Of a DNA stretch of 64,000 bases, positions 16,139 through 24,740 are shown in pieces (position 1 is the first letter of the stretch; the number at the start of each line of letters is the position of its first letter). The notes beneath the pieces were generated by a model, which did no database searches, had not been told where the DNA came from, and saw only the letters and a list, made by a program, of their open reading frames with translations. A program made the translations under genes and the position numbers. The stretch comes from Pseudomonas farsensis (lineage in GTDB: Bacteria > Pseudomonadota > Gammaproteobacteria > Pseudomonadales > Pseudomonadaceae). The stretch spans positions 90,001-154,000 of the forward strand of contig NZ_JABWRF020000003.1 of assembly GCF_014268805.2 (NCBI RefSeq), in the 5' to 3' direction.

Positions 16139-18082
16139 ATGAACATCAAGCAAAAACTGACCTGGGCCTTTGCCGTCATAGCCGGCCTGCCCATCGTTTT
16201 GGTCGCCACCTTGGTGATCATCAACTTGCGTGGCGAAGCCCGTGACGACTTCCTAGATAACAGCAGCCGGGAAATTCGCCAGGTTGGCAACGCCATGAAC
16301 ATCTTCTTCCAGGCTATCGACCAGAACGTCGAGTACATCGCTTCGCAGCCGATGGTGGCCGCTACCGGCAGCAACCTGAACAAGTACATGAGCGCCGCCC
16401 CTTCCTATGATCTGGGCGACCAGGACAAGGGCGTGCTGGACTTCTTCACCCGCCTGGCAGCCGCCCACCCCGCCTATTCCTACCTGTCCTACGGCGTCAA
16501 CGACGGTGGCTACGTCGGCTGGCCGGCTGGGCAGAAGTTCGTCAACTACGACCCGCGCACCCGCCCCTGGTACCAGTCGGCCATGGCCAACCCAGGCAAG
16601 ACCCTGCGCACCAGCGCCTACTACTGGGCCGCCGACGACGCCGTGCTGATCAGCACCGTGCGCACCGTCGCCAACCAGCTCGGCAGCCCAGGCGGTGTGG
16701 TCAACATCGACGTGTCGCTCAAAGGCCTCACCGAGATCGTCAAGAAGATCAAGCTGGGCGACAGCGGTTACCTGATGCTGATCGAAAGCAACGGCAACGT
16801 GATGGTCGACCCGCGCGATGCCAGCCACAACTTCAAGCAGCTTTCCAGCCTCGGCGGCGGCTATGCCGAACTGGCCAAGGCCGGCAAAGGCCTGGTCGAA
16901 GTCGAGATCGACGGCGAGCGGTTCATGGCCAACGTCTACCCTGACGAGCAGTTGGGCTGGACCTTCGTCGGCCTGATCCAGGAAAACGAAGTGATGGCCA
17001 GCACCACCCGCCTGACCTGGCTGGTCGGCATCGTTGCCCTGGTACTCGCGGCCTTGTTCGCGGTAGTGGGCGCGACTTTCGCCAAGCTCATCGTACGCCC
17101 GATCAACAGCGTCACCAGCGGCCTGGAAGACATCGCCCAAGGTGAAGGCGACCTGACCCGCAACCTGGAAATCCGTGGCCGCGATGAAACCGCGCAACTG
17201 GCCAGTTGGTTCAACCAGTTCCTGGGCGCCATCCGCAGCCTGATCCAGCATATTGGCGCGGCAGCAGGGAAAATCCTCACCACCTCCACCAGTTCCACCC
17301 GCGTGTCCGGCGACATGGCCGAAGCCGCTGGCCGCCAGCGCGAAGCCGTGGACATGGTGTCGACCGCCTTCCACGAAATGGTTGCGACTGCCAACGAAGT
17401 GGCGCGTTCGTGCAGCCAGGCGGCGTTGTCTGCCGACAGTGGCCAGGCCCAGGCCCGCGAAGGCCAGCAGCAGATCGACGCCGCGGTACAAAGCGTCGAC
17501 CGCCTGAGCCAGGAAATCGAACAATCGGCGCAGTCTATCCAGCAACTGGAACGCGACAGCAACGCCATCCAGTCGATCCTGGGAACCATCCGTTCGATTG
17601 CCGAGCAAACCAACCTGCTGGCGCTCAACGCGGCCATCGAAGCGGCCCGTGCCGGCGAGCAAGGCCGTGGTTTTGCCGTGGTTGCCGACGAAGTCCGCGC
17701 GCTGGCCAAGCGCACTGCCGACTCCACCGCCGAAATCGACGGCCTGCTGGGCAACCTGGCCAGCCGCACCGCCGAAGTGGCCGAGCAGATGCACGCCAGC
17801 ATCGAGGTGTCGCAGCAGTCTGTCAGCCGCATTGGCATGGCCCGTGACAGCTTTGGGCAGATTCGTGAATCGGTGGATGTGATCCGCGACATGAACACGC
17901 AGATCGCCACCGCCGCCGAGGAACAGCACCAGGTCGCCGAGGACATCAACCGCCACATCAGCCAGATCCATGGTGATGCGCAGTTGGTTGCCGAACTGGC
18001 GCAGGCCGCACGGCAAGACTCCGAGAGCCTGGCAGGGCTGTCGAACGAGCTGGATACACTGGTGCGCCGCTTCCGCACCTGA
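16139..18082 (+). CDS. Methyl-accepting chemotaxis protein with dCache sensor
   Basis: 647 aa. TM1 at about 8-30, periplasmic dCache domain at about 33-285, TM2 at about 292-314, then HAMP (RPINSVTSGLEDIAQGEGDL) and a signalling domain with the hairpin tip IRSIAEQTNLLALNAAIEAARAGEQGRGFAVVADEVR. The membrane-distal pocket has Y137-x4-R142-x-W144-Y145, the pattern used by dCache receptors for amino acids and related amines, although the following Y-x-D element is not exact. From memory, the cytosine/nicotinate receptor McpC of P. putida F1 lies in a similar neighbourhood; orthology is unchecked. Confidence 0.9.
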   Translation: MNIKQKLTWAFAVIAGLPIVLVATLVIINLRGEARDDFLDNSSREIRQVGNAMNIFFQAIDQNVEYIASQPMVAATGSNLNKYMSAAPSYDLGDQDKGVLDFFTRLAAAHPAYSYLSYGVNDGGYVGWPAGQKFVNYDPRTRPWYQSAMANPGKTLRTSAYYWAADDAVLISTVRTVANQLGSPGGVVNIDVSLKGLTEIVKKIKLGDSGYLMLIESNGNVMVDPRDASHNFKQLSSLGGGYAELAKAGKGLVEVEIDGERFMANVYPDEQLGWTFVGLIQENEVMASTTRLTWLVGIVALVLAALFAVVGATFAKLIVRPINSVTSGLEDIAQGEGDLTRNLEIRGRDETAQLASWFNQFLGAIRSLIQHIGAAAGKILTTSTSSTRVSGDMAEAAGRQREAVDMVSTAFHEMVATANEVARSCSQAALSADSGQAQAREGQQQIDAAVQSVDRLSQEIEQSAQSIQQLERDSNAIQSILGTIRSIAEQTNLLALNAAIEAARAGEQGRGFAVVADEVRALAKRTADSTAEIDGLLGNLASRTAEVAEQMHASIEVSQQSVSRIGMARDSFGQIRESVDVIRDMNTQIATAAEEQHQVAEDINRHISQIHGDAQLVAELAQAARQDSESLAGLSNELDTLVRRFRT

Positions 18083-18130
18083 TCTTTGGAACCGCCGCTC
18101 CTACACAAGGCCGCGTAAAGTCCGGGCTGG

Positions 18131-18493
18131 TCATTTGAACCGGCATTCGCCCGGGCCCTGCCTCAGGGGGAAGCACTGCTCCCCCACCCACTCCCCCTCA
18201 GCGGCCGAGCGCTTGCCCGGCCGCGTCAGCCGGGCCCCGCCAGAGCTTCCGGTGACGTAGTCACACATCACGCTGTCCTTCCATAACCTTGCCCGGCTGA
18301 AGTGAAAGCGCTCAAGATCAGCGGCAACCGCCGTCGGATTGTAAAAACGCCAACCACCCGGTGCCTGGTAAACCAGCCCAGGTTGCCCGGCCACTTGCGT
18401 CTGGGTTATCTGCGCAACCGCAGGGCATTGTTCAGTCGCGCCTTGCGCGTTCAGCGCCAGCGTGAAGCCCGCCACTGCCATAAAGCCGCTCAT
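18131..18493 (-). CDS. Exported hypothetical protein
   Basis: 120 aa from ATG 18493 (GAGGAG seven bases upstream; an extension to 18550 lacks one). The N-terminal signal peptide is cut near NAQGA-TEQ. The mature protein has four cysteines (EQCPAV, VMCDYV, EQCFPL, GECRFK), consistent with two periplasmic disulfides, and a Trp/Tyr-rich centre (GGWRFYNP). The family is not recognised with confidence. It lies 77 nt downstream of the thiolase on the same strand and could share its transcript. Confidence 0.75.
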   Translation of the reverse strand: MSGFMAVAGFTLALNAQGATEQCPAVAQITQTQVAGQPGLVYQAPGGWRFYNPTAVAADLERFHFSRARLWKDSVMCDYVTGSSGGARLTRPGKRSAAEGEWVGEQCFPLRQGPGECRFK

Positions 18494-18570
18494 CGCCACA
18501 CTCCTCTGAAATGAGCAGCGAGTGTGGCGGCCACGCGCGTGCGCCAGCATCAGGAAGCGCTTACCCCAGC

Positions 18571-19848
18571 CTACCGCTCAACGATAGCCGTAACCCCCTG
18601 CCCGCCCGCTGCGCAGATAGAGATCAGCCCGCGCCCCTTGCCGCGTGTCGCCAGCAACTTGGCCATGTGCGCCAGAATACGCCCACCGGTGGCGGCAAAC
18701 GGGTGGCCGGCGGCGAGCGAGCTGCCCTTGACGTTCAGCTTGCTGCGGTCGATCGCCCCAAGCGGCGCCTCCAGCCCTAGCCGGGTGCGGCAGTAATCGG
18801 CGTCCTCCCAGGCCCTCAGGGTGCACAGCACTTGGGCGGCGAAGGCTTCGTGGATTTCATAGAAGTCAAAGTCCTGCAGGCTCAGGCCGTTGCGCGCCAG
18901 CAGCCGTGGCACGGCGTACACCGGCGCCATCAGCAGCCCTTCGTGGCCGTGCACGAAGTCCACCGCGGCAGTTTCGCCGTCCACCAGATAGGCCAGCACC
19001 TTCAGGCCCTGCTGCTCGGCCCAGGCCTCGCTACCCAGCAGCACCAGCGACGCGCCATCGGTGAGCGGCGTCGAGTTGCCGGCGGTCAGTGTGCCTTGGC
19101 CGCTACGCTCGAATGCCGGCCTGAGCTTGGCCAGTTGCTCAAGGCTCAAGTCCGGGCGCAGGTTGTTGTCGCGGCTAAGCCCCTGGTACGGGGTGAGCAG
19201 GTCGTCGTGCCAGCCTTCAGCGTAAGACGCGGCCAGGCGCTGATGGCTGAGCAGCGCCAGTTCATCCTGCTCGGCGCGCTCGATGTGCCAGGTTTGCGCC
19301 ATGCGCTCGCAGTGCTCGCCCATCGACAACCCGGTACGCGGCTCGCCGTTGCGCGGCAGTTCTGGCTTGAGATGGCCTGGGCGCAGTTTCAGGAAGGGCT
19401 TGAGGCGAGCAGCCAAGTCCTTGCCCCGGCTGGCCTGCAACAGTATCTGGCGCAGCCCTTCACTGACCGCAATCGGTGCATCGGACGTGGTATCGACACC
19501 CCCGGCAATGCCGCTGTCAATCTGCCCCAGGGCGATCTTGTTGGCCACCAGCAACGCCGCTTCCAGGCCCGTGCCGCAGGCCTGCTGAATATCGTAGGCC
19601 GGGGTTTGCGGGGCCAACCGCGAGCCCAGCACGCTCTCGCGGGTCAGGCTCATGTCGCGCGAATGCTTGAGCACCGCGCCCGCAGCGACTTCACCCAGGC
19701 GCAGGCCATGCAACCGATAGCGCTCCACCAGCCCTTCAAGCGCGGCGGTGAGCATCGCCTGGTTGCTTGCTTTGGCGTAGGCCCCATTGGAACGGGCGAA
19801 AGGGATCCGGTTACCCCCCAGGATCGCGACCCGGCGCGTTGAATGCAT
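18571..19848 (-). CDS. Acetyl-CoA acetyltransferase (thiolase)
   Basis: 425 aa from ATG 19848 (AGGAGG upstream). Thiolase fold with nucleophile Cys91 in QACGTGLEA, the histidine of HEAFAAQ, GHPFAATGGR and the second catalytic Cys at about 412 in CAAGGQG. The length matches the longer FadI-like thiolases. It either cleaves 3-ketoacyl-CoA or condenses acetyl-CoA. The divergent reductase and hydratase genes suggest a small fatty acyl or PHA-type cycle. Substrate length cannot be read from sequence. Confidence 0.9.
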   Translation of the reverse strand: MHSTRRVAILGGNRIPFARSNGAYAKASNQAMLTAALEGLVERYRLHGLRLGEVAAGAVLKHSRDMSLTRESVLGSRLAPQTPAYDIQQACGTGLEAALLVANKIALGQIDSGIAGGVDTTSDAPIAVSEGLRQILLQASRGKDLAARLKPFLKLRPGHLKPELPRNGEPRTGLSMGEHCERMAQTWHIERAEQDELALLSHQRLAASYAEGWHDDLLTPYQGLSRDNNLRPDLSLEQLAKLRPAFERSGQGTLTAGNSTPLTDGASLVLLGSEAWAEQQGLKVLAYLVDGETAAVDFVHGHEGLLMAPVYAVPRLLARNGLSLQDFDFYEIHEAFAAQVLCTLRAWEDADYCRTRLGLEAPLGAIDRSKLNVKGSSLAAGHPFAATGGRILAHMAKLLATRGKGRGLISICAAGGQGVTAIVER

Positions 19849-19963
19849 GCCTGTTCCTCCTGAAACAAATTGATCGATAAGCCTAGGCGGTTTTTGCCCT
19901 GTTCGAACGACCCTGCCACAAACATGGTCCACACTGCATGCTTGCCTTCAAGGAGACCCGTAC

Positions 19964-21316
19964 ATGAGCGATCGTTATCTCGGCTTTGCCAACTCCAACC
20001 TAGGCCGGCGCCTGGTCGATGCCCTCGGCCTGCCTTCGCCGGCGCCGCTGGAGCGCTGGCAGGCAGGCCGCCTGCGCCCGGTCGAGGGCGCACTGGTATT
20101 GGGCGGCGGTGCCCTGGCCGGCTACGTCGAAACGATTGCCCCGCGCTTGACCGGCGAGTGCTACAGCTTCAACGAGCCAAGCCTGTCGTCACCGGCCTGG
20201 GTTGCAGGGCTGGGGCCGAAACTCAAGGCGTTGGTGTTCGATGCCAGCCATTTGTCCGACAGCGATCAGCTCAAGCAGTTGCGCGAATTCTTCCAGCCGC
20301 TGCTGCGCAGCCTGGCGCCGAGTGCCCATGTCGTGATCCTCGGGCGCGCCCCGGAAACCCTCGGCGACGCCCACGCAAGCGTTGCCCAGCGTGCCCTTGA
20401 AGGTTTCAGCCGGTCACTGGGCAAAGAGCTGCGCAATGGCGCAACCGCCAACCTGCTGTATGTCGGCGCCGACGCCGAGTCGGGCCTTGAAGGTGCACTG
20501 CGCTTCTTCCTGTCGCCCAAAAGCGCATTCGTCTCCGGCCAGGTGCTGCGCCTGGGCCACTGCGCCACTGCGGTCGAAGACTGGACCCGCCCGTTGGCGG
20601 GCCGCCATGCACTGGTTACCGGTGCCGCTCGCGGCATCGGCGCCGCTATCGCCGAAACCCTTGCCCGTGACGGCGCCGAAGTGACCCTGCTGGATGTGCC
20701 GCAGGCACAGAAAGACCTCGACGCCATCGCCGCACGCCTGGGCGGCCGGGCGTTGGCGCTGGATATCTGCGCAGCCGATGCCGCCACCCAGTTGATCGAA
20801 GCCTTGCCGGGGGGCCTGGATATCGTTGTGCACAACGCAGGCATCACCCGCGACAAGACCCTCGCCAACATGACCCCCGACTACTGGGACTCGGTGCTGG
20901 CGGTCAACCTCAAGGCACCGCAGGTGCTCACCCAGGCGCTGCTGGACGCCGGCAAGCTGCACGACAACGCACGCATCACCCTGCTGGCCTCGGTCAGCGG
21001 CATTGCCGGCAACCGCGGCCAGGCCAACTATGCGGCCAGCAAAGCCGGGTTGATCGGCCTGGCGCAAGCCTGGGCGCCAACCCTTGCCGAGCGCGGCGCG
21101 AGCATCAATGCGGTAGCCCCAGGGTTTATCGAAACCCACATGACCGGCGCCATGCCCATGGGCCTGCGCGAGGCCGGGCGGCGCTTGAGTTCGTTGGGCC
21201 AGGGCGGGCTGCCACAGGATGTTGCCGAAGCCATTGCCTGGCTCAGCCAACCGGGCGCAGGCGCCGTCAACGGCCAGGTGCTGCGCGTGTGCGGCCAAGC
21301 ATTGATGGGGGCCTGA
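19964..21316 (+). CDS. High-molecular-weight FabG-type 3-oxoacyl reductase
   Basis: 450 aa, twice the length of ordinary FabG. Residues about 1-205 form an extra Rossmann-like domain without a clean nucleotide motif. The C-terminal SDR starts near 213 with TGAARGIGAAIAE, NAG in VHNAGITRD, catalytic Ser in SVSGIAGN, and YAASK. It resembles HMwFabG (FabG4) enzymes that reduce 3-oxoacyl-CoA/ACP with NADH. The MaoC gene follows after one base, so they form an operon divergent from the thiolase. Confidence 0.88.
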   Translation: MSDRYLGFANSNLGRRLVDALGLPSPAPLERWQAGRLRPVEGALVLGGGALAGYVETIAPRLTGECYSFNEPSLSSPAWVAGLGPKLKALVFDASHLSDSDQLKQLREFFQPLLRSLAPSAHVVILGRAPETLGDAHASVAQRALEGFSRSLGKELRNGATANLLYVGADAESGLEGALRFFLSPKSAFVSGQVLRLGHCATAVEDWTRPLAGRHALVTGAARGIGAAIAETLARDGAEVTLLDVPQAQKDLDAIAARLGGRALALDICAADAATQLIEALPGGLDIVVHNAGITRDKTLANMTPDYWDSVLAVNLKAPQVLTQALLDAGKLHDNARITLLASVSGIAGNRGQANYAASKAGLIGLAQAWAPTLAERGASINAVAPGFIETHMTGAMPMGLREAGRRLSSLGQGGLPQDVAEAIAWLSQPGAGAVNGQVLRVCGQALMGA

Positions 21317-21317
21317 G

Positions 21318-22169
21318 ATGACCGCCAACTGGCTCGAAATACACCACCCCGACCCGCGCCTGAACCTGTACCTGCGCGCCTTGGGCAAACGCAAGATCAG
21401 CGGCGCCACGCTGCCCGAGCGCGGCTTGCGCTGCCTGCTGCGGATCGATGCCGGCAACCTTGGCGCCTATCGCAAGCTGTGCCACTTCGCCGACGAAGGG
21501 CGCCTGCCCGGCACCTACCCGCACGTAATGGCCTTTACCCTGCAACTGCAGCTGCTCACCGCCCCCGACTTCCCGTTCCCGCTGTTGGGCATGGTGCATC
21601 TGCACAACCGCATCGAAGTGCTGCGCCCGCTCGGCGGGGTCGATGCGCTGCGCTTCTCCGTGCATGCCGACAACCTGCAACCACACGCCAAGGGCGGCAC
21701 CTTCGAGCTGGTCACTGAAGCCGCCGATGGGCTGGGGGTGCTGTGGCGCGAAACCAGCCGCATGCTGGTACGCGGGCTCAAGCTCGACGCCACTGCCACG
21801 CCAGCCCCCGAGGCTGAACCTGCGCCCCTGCCGCAAGCGACCCGCTGGTACGCCGACAGCGATATCGGCCGCCGTTATGCGCGGGTTGCCGGTGACTACA
21901 ACCCTATTCACTTGAGCGCCCTGAGCGCCCGCCTGTTCGGCTACCCCAAGGCCATCGCCCATGGCATGTGGAGCCAGGCAATGGCACTGGCAGCGCTGCA
22001 GGGCCATCTGCCCAACGCCGGCTACAGCTTCGAAAGCACCTTCCTCAAACCGGTGCGCCTGCCATCGGAAGTGGTGCTCGGCGCCAGCGCACCTGGCCCA
22101 TCCGGCCAATTGCGCCTGGATGGCCATGGCGGGTTGCTGCACATGCTCGGCAACTGGGGCTCGCTTTAG
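21318..22169 (+). CDS. MaoC-like (R)-specific enoyl-CoA hydratase
   Basis: 283 aa. The C-terminal hot-dog domain has the hydratase-2 motif YARVAGDYNPIHLS with the downstream GYPKAIAHGMWSQ, giving the Asp/His catalytic pair. The N-terminal half is likely a second, degenerate hot-dog repeat. It should interconvert enoyl-CoA and 3-hydroxyacyl-CoA, complementing the adjacent reductase and thiolase. Confidence 0.87.
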   Translation: MTANWLEIHHPDPRLNLYLRALGKRKISGATLPERGLRCLLRIDAGNLGAYRKLCHFADEGRLPGTYPHVMAFTLQLQLLTAPDFPFPLLGMVHLHNRIEVLRPLGGVDALRFSVHADNLQPHAKGGTFELVTEAADGLGVLWRETSRMLVRGLKLDATATPAPEAEPAPLPQATRWYADSDIGRRYARVAGDYNPIHLSALSARLFGYPKAIAHGMWSQAMALAALQGHLPNAGYSFESTFLKPVRLPSEVVLGASAPGPSGQLRLDGHGGLLHMLGNWGSL

Positions 22170-22233
22170 CGTTTGATGAAGGCTTGCTTTACATCGGACC
22201 CCACCGGAAGCTATGCGCCACGAGGAGACCCCG

Positions 22234-22539
22234 ATGAACCTGCAAGAACTCACCGAACGCCTGCACCGCATCCGCGACACCAACGATTGGCGGGGCTTTC
22301 ACAGCCCGAAGAACCTGGCCATGGCTGCCAGCGTCGAAATGGCCGAGCTGGTCGAAATTTTCCAGTGGCTCAGCGAAGACCAGTCGCGCCAACTGCCCGC
22401 CGAACAGCTCGCCCACGCAGGCCAAGAGGTCGGCGACATCGTCCTGTACCTGTTGCTGCTGTGCAGCGAACTGGGCCTGGACATGAATGAAGTGGTACGC
22501 GCCAAGCTTGCCGACAGCGAGAGGCGCTTCGCCAAATGA
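22234..22539 (+). CDS. MazG-like nucleotide pyrophosphohydrolase
   Basis: 101 aa, all-alpha NTP pyrophosphatase of the short MazG-like type. The metal-binding pattern EMAELVEIFQW and EVGDIVLYLLLL supplies the Glu/Glu/Asp set (E-x2-E and E-x2-D). I choose ATG 22234, preceded by GAGGAG, over an in-frame ATG at 22213. A role in clearing non-canonical nucleotides is likely. The stop overlaps the next gene by ATGA. Confidence 0.87.
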   Translation: MNLQELTERLHRIRDTNDWRGFHSPKNLAMAASVEMAELVEIFQWLSEDQSRQLPAEQLAHAGQEVGDIVLYLLLLCSELGLDMNEVVRAKLADSERRFAK

Positions 22540-23285
22540 ACGACCGTCACTTCGATGAACTGGCAACCCGCTTTGCCGAGAAGATCTACGGCGGCGCCAA
22601 GGGCGCGATTCGCCTGGCGGTGTTGCAGGCAGACCTTGCCGAAGCGCTGCCAGACCGCCCGTTGCGCGTGCTCGACATCGGCGCTGGGCTCGGCCACATG
22701 GCGCTGTGGCTGGCCGAACGCGGCCACCAGGTGACCCTCGCCGAACCCGCCGGCCCCATGCTTGAAGGCGCCCGCGCCCGCTTTGCCGAGGCGGGCCAGC
22801 AGGCGACGTTCATCCAGGCGCCCTGGCAGGCACTGCTCGGCCAGCTCACCGAGCCCTACGACGTGGTGCTGTGCCATGCGGTGCTGGAATGGTTGGCCGA
22901 ACCCGAGAGCATCCTGCCGGTGCTGCACCAGCTCACAGCACCCGATGGCTGTTTGTCGCTGGCGTTCTACAACCGCGACGCGCTGGTGTATCGCAACCTG
23001 CTCAAGGGGCATTTCCGCAAATTGCGCAGCAACCAGCTGGCGGGCGAAAAACAAAGCCTGACCCCGCAAAAACCCCTTGATCCGCGCGAACTCCGGGCGC
23101 AACTTCAATTGTTGTGGCAGGTCGAAAGCGAAAGCGGCATCCGGGTGTTCCACGACTACATGCCCCGAGAGTTCCAAAGCAAGGCCGAGCTGCTCGACCT
23201 GCTGGAAATGGAACTGGCGCACCGTCGCCACCCAAGCTTTGCCGGGCTTGGCCGCTACTTGCACTGGGTCTGCCGCCCCCTCTGA
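22536..23285 (+). CDS. cmoM: tRNA 5-carboxymethoxyuridine methyltransferase
   Basis: 249 aa class I SAM-dependent methyltransferase. Motif I is VLDIGAGLGH at about 44-53, followed by LAEPAGPML and VLCHAVLEWLAEP. Alignment from memory with E. coli CmoM (formerly SmtA) is strong along the whole length: DRHFDELATRFAEKIYG at the start, RVFHDYMP and LGRYLHW near the end. CmoM methylates cmo5U34 to mcmo5U34 in tRNA wobble positions. Confidence 0.88.
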   Translation: MNDRHFDELATRFAEKIYGGAKGAIRLAVLQADLAEALPDRPLRVLDIGAGLGHMALWLAERGHQVTLAEPAGPMLEGARARFAEAGQQATFIQAPWQALLGQLTEPYDVVLCHAVLEWLAEPESILPVLHQLTAPDGCLSLAFYNRDALVYRNLLKGHFRKLRSNQLAGEKQSLTPQKPLDPRELRAQLQLLWQVESESGIRVFHDYMPREFQSKAELLDLLEMELAHRRHPSFAGLGRYLHWVCRPL

Positions 23286-23305
23286 GAACGCGGCCGGGAG
23301 GACAC

Positions 23306-23935
23306 ATGCTGTACCGTTCACTGTGCCTGGCCGTGCTTGCTCTGACCCTTGCCGCTTGCCAGAGCCCCAACCCGTACGTGGCCAGCGGCAAGCCGATCCC
23401 GCCGGCCCCGGCGCAGGCGGCCACGACCTTCGACGCCAGCGCCTACCCGGCCCCAGCGCGTGACTACGGCCGCTATCGCAGCTGGCGCTGGCGCGACAGC
23501 CAGGCACCTGGCGGCCTTGCCAATGCCAGCCCCGGCCAGCTTGCCGATGCGGTCAGCACTGCGCTCGATCAACACGGCCTGCGCCCGGCCCATGGCGGTG
23601 CGGCGGACCTTCTGGTGAGTGCGGACATTCGCCTGGAAAGGCGTCTGCGCCAAGTACGCGACTACGATTACTACGACCCCTACTACGGGCCTTCGAGCAG
23701 CGTTGGCTTTGGCGGCTACCGTAACGGCTACGGGGCGTATGGCAGCGTGCCGATCGTGCGCACCTACCAGGTCGAGGTGATGGTGGTGCGCATCGACCTG
23801 TTCGATGCGCGCAATGGCCAGCCGGTCTGGAGCGCGAGTGCCGAGAGCGGCAGCAGCAAGGGCTCCCCGCGCGATCGTGAAAACGCCCTGCGTGAATCGG
23901 TGAGCAAGGCACTGAGCGGCTATCCTCCCAGTTAA
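23306..23935 (+). CDS. DUF4136-type lipoprotein
   Basis: 209 aa from ATG 23306 (GGGAGGAC upstream). Signal peptide with lipobox LAAC (Cys at about 18), so lipid-anchored; +2 is Gln, favouring the outer membrane. It has DUF4136-family features: YRSWRWRD near the start, a Tyr/Gly/Asp-rich middle, then VEVMVVRIDLFDARNGQPVWSA. It is followed after 19 nt by a paralogue. Function unknown. Confidence 0.82.
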   Translation: MLYRSLCLAVLALTLAACQSPNPYVASGKPIPPAPAQAATTFDASAYPAPARDYGRYRSWRWRDSQAPGGLANASPGQLADAVSTALDQHGLRPAHGGAADLLVSADIRLERRLRQVRDYDYYDPYYGPSSSVGFGGYRNGYGAYGSVPIVRTYQVEVMVVRIDLFDARNGQPVWSASAESGSSKGSPRDRENALRESVSKALSGYPPS

Positions 23936-23954
23936 CTGTTGACGGAGACTCATC

Positions 23955-24515
23955 ATGTTGCGTCGTCTTGTTGTTCTGTCGTGCGTGTTGTTGCTAGCGG
24001 CGTGTGCAAGCAACAACGTGCAGCACGATTTCGATGCCAGCCGGGATTTTGCGGCCTACCGCAGTTGGGCCTGGCAAGAGCCGGGGTTGCAGTACCGGCC
24101 CGATGATCCACGGATCAAGAGCGACCTCACCGAACAGCGCATCCGCGAGGCGGTGGCTGACCAGCTCGACCAGCGTGGGCTGCGGCCGGCGCAGGGTAAC
24201 GCCAAGGCCGACCTCAAGGTGCGCGCCTACTTGATCGTCGAGCAGCGCCAGCAGCAGGTCACCACCAATTACGGCGGGGCCTGGGGTGGTTATTGGGGCG
24301 GCTATTGGGGTGGGCCGATGTACAACGAGACGCGCAGCGTCGATTACAAGGTGGCGACCATTCAGGTCGACTTGTTCGATGGCAAGGATGGCAAGCTGGT
24401 CTGGCGCGGGAGCGCCGAGCAGATCATGAACAACTACCCGCCGAGCCCTCAGGAGCGTAATGCTGCGATTCAGAAAACGGTTACCCAGGTCATGAGTAAC
24501 TACCCGCCCAAGTAA
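23955..24515 (+). CDS. DUF4136-type lipoprotein (paralogue)
   Basis: 186 aa with lipobox LAAC (Cys17) and +2 Ala. It shares with its neighbour the YRSWAWQE segment, the D(Q)LDQRGLRPA region and the terminal IQVDLFDGKDGKLVWRG block, so the two arose by tandem duplication. The middle has Gly/Trp/Tyr repeats (GGYWGGYWGG). Likely an outer-membrane lipoprotein of unknown role. Confidence 0.85.
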   Translation: MLRRLVVLSCVLLLAACASNNVQHDFDASRDFAAYRSWAWQEPGLQYRPDDPRIKSDLTEQRIREAVADQLDQRGLRPAQGNAKADLKVRAYLIVEQRQQQVTTNYGGAWGGYWGGYWGGPMYNETRSVDYKVATIQVDLFDGKDGKLVWRGSAEQIMNNYPPSPQERNAAIQKTVTQVMSNYPPK

Positions 24516-24543
24516 GGCCCGAACCAAACTGTTGCGGCCTCTG

Positions 24544-24656
24544 GTAGGAGCGGCCTTGTGCCGCGAAAGGGGTGCGTAGCAGCCCAGGCGATTCTGCATG
24601 ATGCGCAGATCCTGGGGCTGCTTCGCACCCCTTTCGCGACACAAGGCCGCTCCTAC
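24544..24656. repeat. REP pair (long inverted repeat)
   Basis: Arms beginning GTAGGAGCGGCCTTGTG and ending CACAAGGCCGCTCCTAC face each other across 113 bp. This is the first of the class A REP elements in the window. It lies between the second lipoprotein gene and tadG. Confidence 0.9.
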
Positions 24657-24740
24657 AGACAAGGCAACCTGCCATCACCTTGACTACACTCCGCGCACAG
24701 CAGCCGTGCTGCCGGGCCTGTGGCCGGCAAAGGAGTGCCT

